Shown here piece after piece: positions 1 to 7,118 of a DNA stretch of 9,124 bases. Under the pieces are notes generated by a model. That model was not told the origin of the DNA. It was given only the letters and a program-made list of their open reading frames with translations, and made no database searches. Numbering within the stretch: the first letter of the stretch is position 1; every line of letters starts with the position of its first letter. The translations under genes were made by a program, and so were the position numbers. The stretch is from Verrucomicrobiota bacterium. GTDB taxonomy: Bacteria; Verrucomicrobiota; Verrucomicrobiia; Opitutales; Opitutaceae. The DNA lies in the NCBI GenBank assembly GCA_023433275.1, contig JAEZDN010000112.1, positions 1-9,124 on the forward strand, given 5' to 3'.

Positions 1-40
1 TTTTTGTTGGGGGGGGTCCCCCCGCCCCCCCCGCGGCGCG
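1..40. other. Low-complexity G/C homopolymer window edge
   Basis: The first 40 bases hold runs of 5 T, 8 G, 6 C and 8 C with almost nothing else. Read through rhaB they give poly-glycine, Thr, Pro, Pro, which does not match the kinase family. This looks like a contig-end sequencing or assembly artefact rather than biology, although the reading frame happens to stay open. Confidence 0.6.
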
Positions 41-731
41 CAGGGAGCCCGCGCCCCACCTTTCCCAGCTTCGCGCCGGCGGGAACGGGCGTGCCCAGCC
101 AGGTCGGCGGCACGCGGAAATAGTCGAGCGCGACGCGCGACCAGTCCTGGCCGTGCACGTCGAGCAACTGTGTCGTGCTCGCGATGGAAAGCCCGTTGGC
201 CATCTTGCCCGAGAGCAGGAAATTGAAATAGTCGGGCAGGAAGAGGCAGCGCGTGGCGAGGTCGGTGATCGCCGGACATTTCTCGACGGTCTCCGCGAGC
301 TGGAACGAGCTGTTGTAGAACACGGCCGGTATGCCGGTCGCCGCGTAGATGCGATCGAGGGCGGCGCGGGTGTTGGTCAGGTGCTGCAAGCCCGCCTGCG
401 TGCGCGAGTCACGGTAGGCGTGCGTCGGGAAGACGATGCGGCCCGCGTCGTTCGTGAGCACGTAGTCGACGCCCCAGGTGTCCACGCCGACCGATGCGAG
501 CTTCGCGCCCTTCGGCAGCGCGGCGACGGCGGCGCGCAGGCCGTTTTGTACCTCTGTCCACAGGCCGGGGATGTCCCAATAATCGTGTCCGCCCGCGGAG
601 CGCAGGGCGTTGGGGAAGCGATGAACTTCCTGCAACGTGAGCCTGTTCTTCGCCCACGTGCCGAGAACAACCCGGCCGCTGGTGGCGCCGAGATCCACGG
701 CGGCACAGTGAATGAGGTTCGAGACTGGCAT
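1..731 (-). CDS. rhaB: Rhamnulokinase, N-terminal half (3' end off the window)
   Basis: FGGY-family sugar kinase that phosphorylates L-rhamnulose to L-rhamnulose 1-phosphate with ATP in the cytoplasm. Reading the minus strand from the ATG at 731-729 gives about 243 codons with no stop. Visible family motifs are VDLGATSGR (residues 12-20, the N-terminal nucleotide-binding strand-turn), GVDTWGVDYVL (82-92), YRDSRT (106-111) and FYNSSFQL (138-145). The family is usually about 480-500 residues, so roughly half is here. It lies 102 bases downstream of rhaEW on the same strand and is probably co-transcribed with it. No Shine-Dalgarno purine run precedes the ATG; the leader is pyrimidine-rich. The last 15 or so codons at the window edge (GRGLPARR, then glycines) do not resemble the family and come from a suspicious homopolymer stretch. 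Another FGGY kinase such as fuculokinase is possible, but the motifs and the neighbour favour RhaB. Confidence 0.9.
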   Translation of the reverse strand, partial: MPVSNLIHCAAVDLGATSGRVVLGTWAKNRLTLQEVHRFPNALRSAGGHDYWDIPGLWTEVQNGLRAAVAALPKGAKLASVGVDTWGVDYVLTNDAGRIVFPTHAYRDSRTQAGLQHLTNTRAALDRIYAATGIPAVFYNSSFQLAETVEKCPAITDLATRCLFLPDYFNFLLSGKMANGLSIASTTQLLDVHGQDWSRVALDYFRVPPTWLGTPVPAGAKLGKVGRGLPARRGGGGGTPPNK

Positions 732-749
732 AGGATGGCGGGGAGGCGG

Positions 750-817
750 TCAGCTTTCAGCGCTCAGCAAGAGGGTTTGAGGCTCGGTGATTGGTTTGGC
801 TGAACGCTGATCGCTGA
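750..817. repeat. Intercistronic imperfect hairpin between rhaEW and rhaB
   Basis: Arms 750-768 and 799-817 pair at 16 of 19 positions across a 30-base loop. Each arm consists of tandem TCAGC-type units (TCAGC, TCAGC, TCAGC on one side; GCTGA, GCTGA, GCTGA on the other). Further GCTGA units continue to 824. It begins 17 bases past the rhaEW stop on the transcribed strand and ends 19 bases before the rhaB ATG. It could be a mobile-type intergenic palindrome, or a transcript-stabilising or attenuating hairpin that sets the rhaEW:rhaB ratio. There is no U-run, so it is not a classical terminator. Confidence 0.6.
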
Positions 818-833
818 CGGCTGATAGCGCAAC

Positions 834-3026
<2,193 letters not shown>

Positions 3027-3070
3027 GAGTCTTGGAGGGGAAAGTGGGGGTGGGAGAATTTTGAATCTTT

Positions 3071-3150
3071 CTCGTTCTGTTAATCCTTCTCGTTCTCTCC
3101 CCGGTGCGGGACGGAAAGATCAAGAGAACGATTAAGAGAAAGAGAACGAG
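3071..3150. promoter_or_regulatory. Mirror-symmetric quadruple TCGTTCT/AGAACGA array upstream of rhaEW
   Basis: TCGTTCT occurs at 3072-3078 and 3090-3096. Its complement AGAACGA occurs at 3125-3131 and 3143-3149. Each pair is spaced 18 bases start to start, and the whole is exactly symmetric about 3110.5. The flanking bases pair too: the outer block pairs 8 of 8, the inner block 9 of 9, with a weaker middle. The array fills most of the 142-base gap between the DeoR gene and rhaEW. It may be an operator for the adjacent DeoR regulator (paired direct repeats about 1.7 turns apart), a hairpin in the rhaEW leader, or an intergenic repeat family. No convincing -35/-10 pair was found with it. Confidence 0.5.
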
Positions 3151-3168
3151 GCGACATGACGGGAGCGT

Positions 3169-3954
3169 TCACTTGGCCGCGATGATCCGCGTCGCCGGCA
3201 AGGGCACTCCGGCCGCGGCGAGTTGGGCGGGAGTGGCATCGGTTACCAGGAATCCGAGCGTGTCCCAGCCGCCAATGCGGTGCGGGGTGGGACGGCCGAG
3301 CTTGCCGGCATCGAGGCAGAAGAACGGCGCCGTCGTGCGCAGCAGCACGGCTTTCTGGAAATCAGCGATCTCGGGATGCGAGTTGCTGATACCGTCGGCG
3401 TCCATGCCCTCGCCGCCCAGGAAGGCGGCGTCGAACTTCCAGTCCGCGAGGGAACGCACGGCGTCGGCCCCGAGCAGGACCGCCTGGCGATGGAGGAACG
3501 TCCCGCCCAGCACGTGCAAATCGAGGCCCGGCGCGCCTCCGAGGAGGGTAGCAACCGGCAGGCTGTTCGTCACCACGGTGAGGCCCTTGAGGTCGCGGCG
3601 CGTGCGCAGGAGTTGCCGGGCAATCGCCTGCACCGTCGTGCCGGCATCGAGAAAGAGGGTGCCGCGGAGCGGGAAACGCGTGAGGGCGGCGGCCGCGATG
3701 CGACCCTTGGCGGTGCGGGCCCGACCCGAACGTTCGCCGAGCGAGGCGAAGGACGCGTTGTAATCGGCGAGCGCGCCCCCGCGCGTCCGGGTGATGTGGC
3801 CGTTGGCCGCGACCGCCGACAGGTCACGGCGCGCCGTCGCCTCGGAAATCCCCAGACGCCGGCAGATCTCCGCGACGGGCAAAAACCCATCCATCCGGAT
3901 CAGGCCGCGCAACCGCTCTTGGCGACGGTCGACAATATGGCGGGGAACTCGCAT
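3169..3954 (-). CDS. DeoR-family transcriptional regulator, probable rhamnose-operon repressor
   Basis: A 261-residue cytoplasmic DNA-binding regulator of the DeoR/GlpR type, full length for the family (about 250-265). The N-terminal winged helix-turn-helix (about 8-62) contains FLPVAEICRRLGISEATARRDL (24-45), with the family signature RRDL followed by TRTRGGA (55-61). The C-terminal sugar-phosphate-sensing fold shows DAGTTVQAIARQL (103-115), VVTNSLPVATLL (127-138), LGG (149-151), FDAAFLGGEGMDADGIS (174-190) and DAGKLGR (215-221). It lies directly upstream of rhaEW on the same strand. A DeoR-type RhaR controls rhamnose genes in Bacillus and relatives, so a rhamnose role is likely. The effector would probably be a phosphorylated rhamnose intermediate. 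No Shine-Dalgarno is seen; TCCTCC sits just upstream of the ATG. The family is certain; the regulated pathway is inferred from position. Confidence 0.92.
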   Translation of the reverse strand: MRVPRHIVDRRQERLRGLIRMDGFLPVAEICRRLGISEATARRDLSAVAANGHITRTRGGALADYNASFASLGERSGRARTAKGRIAAAALTRFPLRGTLFLDAGTTVQAIARQLLRTRRDLKGLTVVTNSLPVATLLGGAPGLDLHVLGGTFLHRQAVLLGADAVRSLADWKFDAAFLGGEGMDADGISNSHPEIADFQKAVLLRTTAPFFCLDAGKLGRPTPHRIGGWDTLGFLVTDATPAQLAAAGVPLPATRIIAAK

Positions 3955-3970
3955 GGGATGGAGGATGACG

Positions 3971-4003
3971 GGCTCATTTTATATGAGCGGAGTCAATCAT
4001 ATA
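3971..4003 (-). promoter_or_regulatory. AT-rich repeat patch upstream of the DeoR gene (candidate promoter/operator)
   Basis: This is a striking AT-rich island in GC-rich surroundings, 17-49 bases upstream of the regulator ATG. It holds two overlapping inverted repeats: GCTCAT (3972-3977) with ATGAGC (3983-3988), and ATATGA (3981-3986) with TCATAT (3997-4002). On the minus strand there is a -10-like TATAAA and a TTGACT, but they are only 7 bases apart and cannot form a normal promoter together. Repeated short ATGA/TCAT units are compatible with DeoR-type operators, so autoregulation is plausible. Confidence 0.4.
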
Positions 4004-4058
4004 GCCGGCCACCTGGATCGGAGCGTCCGAATGGACGAAGCCTCCATACCCCCACGTG

Positions 4059-4234
4059 CGTCATCCTGCAGCACCGGGGCAACCGCAGGCGGTTGCCTGG
4101 GAAGCGATGATAAACGTGGGACAAATGAGAAATACGACCACCACCGTCATCCTGGGTCCGGGAGCGCCACTAGGCGGTTTAGCGAGCGGTGATGAACTTT
4201 GGAGAATGGAAACACCTCCGCCACCGTCATCCTG
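4059..4234. repeat. Decayed direct repeats headed by CGTCATCCTG
   Basis: CGTCATCCTG starts at 4059, 4145 and 4225. The stretches after the first two copies also align loosely: AGGCGGTT, then a GCG-TGAT-AAC pattern, at similar distances. These look like diverged copies, about 80-86 bases long, of the element whose intact version begins at the third copy. The reverse complement CAGGATGACG occurs at 4300-4309 and 4442-4451. There is no open reading frame of substance here. Confidence 0.6.
4078..4097. repeat. Perfect 9-bp palindrome within the repeat region
   Basis: GGCAACCGC and GCGGTTGCC are perfect complements separated by two bases (AG). The palindrome lies inside the first decayed CGTCATCCTG unit. 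It would form a very stable hairpin on either strand, but no T-run follows on either side, so I do not call it a terminator. Confidence 0.55.
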
Positions 4235-4321
4235 AGCGGAGCGAAGGATCCAAGGGAAAGGACGGACGTGCGCCGATCCCGTGGATCCTTCACTGCGTTC
4301 AGGATGACGGTGGGGGGAGGT
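4214..4321. repeat. Large inverted-repeat (hairpin/MITE-like) element
   Basis: The core arms 4225-4251 and 4283-4309 match at 24 of 27 positions, with two of the three mismatches allowing G-U pairs in RNA. Pairing extends outward through CACC/GGTG and, with a one-base bulge, ACCTCC/GGAGGT to about 38 bp per arm around a 31-base loop. The arms carry CGTCATCCTGAGCG and GCGAAGGATCC motifs, which resemble an intergenic repeat I recognise from many bacterial phyla. It probably represents a non-autonomous palindromic repeat. No coding capacity was found. Confidence 0.8.
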
Positions 4322-4479
4322 TTGAGGTATTTCTAATATCGACGCGCTTCACAGACTCAAAACGCGTTCAGTTCATCAGCGCGCGAAGCATCCGATGGAA
4401 CGGACGGACGTGCCGCGACCGCTTGGATCCTTCACTGCGTTCAGGATGACGTCGGGGGGAGGTTTGAGGCATTTCTAAT
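4260..4479. repeat. Tandem duplication with 142-base period
   Basis: 4260-4337 and 4402-4479 align without gaps at an offset of 142. In the last 55 bases of each (from GGATCC) only three positions differ. Similarity decays but continues on both sides: the 5' arm of the hairpin has a degenerate counterpart near 4374-4395, and the stretches after 4337 and 4479 share AAAAC and CAGTTCATC blocks. So a hairpin element plus flank was duplicated and the second copy lost most of its left arm. Confidence 0.75.
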
Positions 4480-4480
4480 C

Positions 4481-4554
4481 GGGAGGCGGCTCCCAGGCTA
4501 AAACCTGTCCAGTTCATCCGCCGCTCAGCGATCTAGCCGGCGGAACGTCCGCCG
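4481..4554 (-). terminator. Short GC-rich hairpins downstream of the GH112 gene
   Basis: Two small stems lie past the GH112 stop: 4538-4554 (CGGCGGA/TCCGCCG, 7 bp, 3-base loop) and 4481-4494 (GGGAG/CTCCC, 5 bp, 4-base loop). Their position, 65-140 bases downstream on the transcribed strand, would suit transcript 3'-end formation. No U-tract follows, so an intrinsic terminator is doubtful; they may only stabilise the 3' end. Confidence 0.25.
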
Positions 4555-4577
4555 CGTCCACCTTTCCGATCCGCGCG

Positions 4578-4596
4578 TATCTGTGGCTATCTGTGG
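4578..4596. repeat. Short tandem TATCTGTGG repeat
   Basis: TATCTGTGG occurs at 4578-4586 and 4588-4596, i.e. CCACAGATA twice on the minus strand, 22 bases past the GH112 stop codon. It resembles the CCACAGAT-type tandem intergenic repeats I recall from Verrucomicrobia and other groups. Function unknown. Confidence 0.5.
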
Positions 4597-4618
4597 TTTC
4601 CCTCTGAATTGTTCCGGC

Positions 4619-6820
4619 TCAGACATCCAGAATCTGGATGCCGTGGGCGGGGAGTTTGACTGTCGTCGCGGTCTTTCGGTCGGCGAGCGTGACGCGGGTC
4701 GTCTCGTCGGTGCCGGCATTGTTGATGACGACGAGCTTGCCGGCCTGCGGGAAACAGGTGGCCTCGGTCTTCACGTTGGCGGACTGCCACGCGCCCCAGG
4801 CCGCTTCCTGCGACGCGGCCCAATGGAGCGCGCGGTGCAACAGGCGGGTGTTCTCGAAGGTGAACTTGAAGCCGCTGAGGTAAACCGCGCGGCCCTTGCC
4901 GAAGGCGTGCGTCGCGAGCCGCGGCGAACCGTCGCGGTCGGCGAGGACCGCGGTGGCGGCGCCGTGGACGTAGATGCCGTCGGTGTCCTTGCCGAGATCG
5001 AGTGGCGCGGTGACGTCGGTGGTGATGAAGTGCGGCGTCGCCGGTGCCACCGGCACGGTGTACTTGTATTTCCCGTTGGCCACGCGGTCACCGGTGTCGC
5101 GGTCGAGACCGAACACCTGGGCGAGCCTGAAACACTGGCCGGCGCGCGGTCGCGCCGAGGGCTCCCCGACGCCAACCACGCCGCCGCCCTTTTGCACGAA
5201 CTGCGTGAGGATGGCCTCGACGCGCGGTTCATCCCAGTAGTGACCGCCGCTCCACGCGGAACCGGCACGGCCGCAGTTGATCACGGTTTTCACCCCGCGC
5301 GGCACACCGTGTTTCACGAGGTCGTCGAGGCTGAGGAACACCACGTCGAGCGCCAGGCCGGCAAGGGACTCGAGCACATCGTACAACGGCACGCCCGGCG
5401 TGAAGTGACCCGAGCAGGTCCACGCCCGCAGGTCGCCCCACGCGGTGAGCACGGCGACCTTGAAGGGCGCGACCCAGGGCTTGCCGCCGGCGTGAAAAGA
5501 TTTCAGCAGGCGGAATTCCTTCGCGAGCCCTTCGATGTAATCCTGGAAATCGGGGAACGGCTCCACAAGCGAGAGATAGCCGCCGAGGCCGATGCGGTCG
5601 ATCGGCGCGCGCACGAGGCCGCGACGGGCATCGATCCAGAAATTCTTCGCGTCGAGCGTCGGGTTGCCGCCGGCCTTGAAGGTCGGCTCGCCCTTGAGCC
5701 CGGTCGGGAAGAGATACGGGTGCAGGCGCAGTTCGCGGGTCTTCACGCCGGTGGAGTGCGCGCACAGCCGCACCTCGAAGGCGTTGAACACGCACTTGAT
5801 GAGCCCGTCGAAGCCGAACTCCTTGAAGCGCGGGCTGCTCGGCTCCACGCCGATCCAGTGGTCGTCGTAGAAAACGTAGGCGAGCTTGCGGTGGCGGTGG
5901 ACGAGATCGATGCACTTGCGGCCGAACTCGATCACGAAGCCGTGGATGAAATCCATGTAGTCGCGATAGCGGCGCGACGGGGCGTTGTGCGTGGAGTTGT
6001 AGAGGCCGCCGTTGACGAAATCCTCCGACGTGAGCCGATAGCCGTATTCCTTTTCGAAGCGCGCCAGCGCACGCGGGCTGACGGTCATCTCGTAGTCACC
6101 CCAGTCCGAGTAGATGTCGCGGAGCTTCGCGTGGTCGGCGCCCCAGAACCACGAGAAGTTGTAGAACATCGAGGTGAAGCGGACGACCTTCGTCGCCGGG
6201 TGGTCGGACAGCCATTGTTCAAGAAACGCGAGCAGCACCTTCTGCGTCTCCGGCTGCATGGGGTCCACCGCGGCAAGATGCTCGCGATCACCCCAGTTGT
6301 TCGTGAGGTGATTATACATCGAGATCTCCTCCCAGAGGCGGAAGGCGAGGAAGTTCACGGTGTATTGATGACCGGGCACGGTGCCCGCGATCGTGACGGT
6401 GCCCTTCCGGGGGTTGACCGACCATTTTGTCTTCGCGACCTCGCGGCCCGTGGTGCGGTCGAAAACCTGCCACCACTTCTTCGGGCTGTCGCCAAAGTTC
6501 ACCGCGAATTGCTCGGTGTAGTAGCCGGCGAGCAGCGTCACGGTGGTCGTGGCCTTTTCGGCGACCACCGGGAAACTCATCAGGAAGTTTTGCTGGAGTT
6601 TGTCGCGGTTCACGCGGGCCCAGGACTGGACCGAACGCACGAGGCAGAGCGTCGAATAGATCGCGTAGCCGGACTCCACGATCTCCGGGGAAAGCTGCGT
6701 GCCATCGGAGTCGCGGATGGTGTCGGCGCCCCATTTTTTGGCGAGGCGCAGCGTGAGCTGTTCGTGGCCGGCTTCGCCGGGCAGCGTGAAATCACCGTGG
6801 GAAAGATCAGGGGCGGACAT
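4619..6820 (-). CDS. GH112 beta-galactoside phosphorylase, probable D-galactosyl-1,4-L-rhamnose phosphorylase
   Basis: A 733-residue cytoplasmic inverting phosphorylase of family GH112. It splits a beta-galactoside with phosphate into alpha-galactose 1-phosphate and an acceptor sugar. Recalled bifidobacterial lacto-N-biose phosphorylase aligns throughout: FTLP near the start, KKWGADTIRDSDGTQLS (28-44), KWWQVFDRTTG (115-125), MYNHLTNNWGDREH (168-181), VVRFTSMFYNFSW (212-224), TVSPRALARFEKEYGYRL (246-263), GGYLSL (413-418), VGVGEPSARPR (549-559) and VVINNAG near the C terminus. D320 in DHWIGVEP matches the catalytic acid Asp. A TIM barrel (to about 440) is followed by a Rossmann-like and a small beta domain. 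The acceptor-side segment DWGDYEM (239-245) differs from DWFGCAC in the LNB enzyme. Rhamnose genes next door favour galactosyl-rhamnose; galacto-/lacto-N-biose remains possible. There is no signal peptide. The ATG at 6820 fits the family N terminus but has no Shine-Dalgarno. Confidence 0.93.
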   Translation of the reverse strand: MSAPDLSHGDFTLPGEAGHEQLTLRLAKKWGADTIRDSDGTQLSPEIVESGYAIYSTLCLVRSVQSWARVNRDKLQQNFLMSFPVVAEKATTTVTLLAGYYTEQFAVNFGDSPKKWWQVFDRTTGREVAKTKWSVNPRKGTVTIAGTVPGHQYTVNFLAFRLWEEISMYNHLTNNWGDREHLAAVDPMQPETQKVLLAFLEQWLSDHPATKVVRFTSMFYNFSWFWGADHAKLRDIYSDWGDYEMTVSPRALARFEKEYGYRLTSEDFVNGGLYNSTHNAPSRRYRDYMDFIHGFVIEFGRKCIDLVHRHRKLAYVFYDDHWIGVEPSSPRFKEFGFDGLIKCVFNAFEVRLCAHSTGVKTRELRLHPYLFPTGLKGEPTFKAGGNPTLDAKNFWIDARRGLVRAPIDRIGLGGYLSLVEPFPDFQDYIEGLAKEFRLLKSFHAGGKPWVAPFKVAVLTAWGDLRAWTCSGHFTPGVPLYDVLESLAGLALDVVFLSLDDLVKHGVPRGVKTVINCGRAGSAWSGGHYWDEPRVEAILTQFVQKGGGVVGVGEPSARPRAGQCFRLAQVFGLDRDTGDRVANGKYKYTVPVAPATPHFITTDVTAPLDLGKDTDGIYVHGAATAVLADRDGSPRLATHAFGKGRAVYLSGFKFTFENTRLLHRALHWAASQEAAWGAWQSANVKTEATCFPQAGKLVVINNAGTDETTRVTLADRKTATTVKLPAHGIQILDV

Positions 6821-6873
6821 GGAGGGATTAAGGAAGAGCGGACGGAAGCGGGTGTAAAGCCACCAGCCAACCC

Positions 6874-6924
6874 GGTCGGGCGCCGGTCCGAAAGACGCGG
6901 CTTTTCGGATTGTCCGCCCCGACC
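6874..6924. promoter_or_regulatory. Nested inverted repeat in the divergent intergenic region
   Basis: Outer arms GGTCGGG (6874-6880) and CCCGACC (6918-6924) enclose inner arms TCCGAAA (6887-6893) and TTTCGGA (6903-6909), all perfect. The 298-base gap between the GH112 ATG (6820) and the GH2 GTG (7119) contains this and the palindrome at 6952-6990. It lies 54-104 bases upstream of the GH112 start, in the zone expected for its leader or promoter. It could be an RNA hairpin in the GH112 leader or a second operator. Confidence 0.4.
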
Positions 6925-6951
6925 ACCCCCGTGCTCCAACCAGGCACCCGT

Positions 6952-6990
6952 TCCATGCACGAGTACCCTAATAGGTTACTGGTGCATGGA
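6952..6990. promoter_or_regulatory. 39-base near-perfect palindrome, candidate operator for the divergent GH112/GH2 pair
   Basis: The sequence is symmetric about 6971, with 17 of 19 positions pairing. The outer block TCCATGCAC/GTGCATGGA (6952-6960, 6982-6990) is perfect. The inner block AGTACCCTA/TAGGTTACT has one mismatch, and one more lies between the blocks. It sits between two divergently transcribed carbohydrate genes, about 130 bases from each start, and is more AT-rich in its core than its surroundings. Such symmetry is typical of a site for a dimeric or tetrameric repressor (LacI or GntR type). The regulator is not evident in the window unless the DeoR protein also acts here. No clear -10/-35 was found. 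Confidence 0.6.
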
Positions 6991-7118
6991 TCCAGAGCAC
7001 CGAAGGTTGGGTTTTGCCATGGGGGACCAATCCGCCCATCCCGGAACCCGCAGACAATCTGACGATCCTTGTCGGGCCGGCGTGCATCGCGGTCCGCCCC
7101 AGGTCTTCCTGAACACCC

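Noticed and set aside
3978..3996. Promoter made of TTGACT and TATAAA on the minus strand
   Set aside because: The two hexamers are only 7 bases apart, far short of the usual 16-18, so they cannot be one sigma70 promoter.
4189..4449. Possible 86-residue protein in the repeat region
   Set aside because: The frame lies wholly inside the hairpin and tandem repeat; it is a by-product of repeat sequence.
4059..4451. Possible CRISPR-like array of CGTCATCCTG repeats
   Set aside because: Only three direct copies, short repeat, uneven spacing (86 then 80), similar rather than unique 'spacers', large inverted arms and no cas genes.
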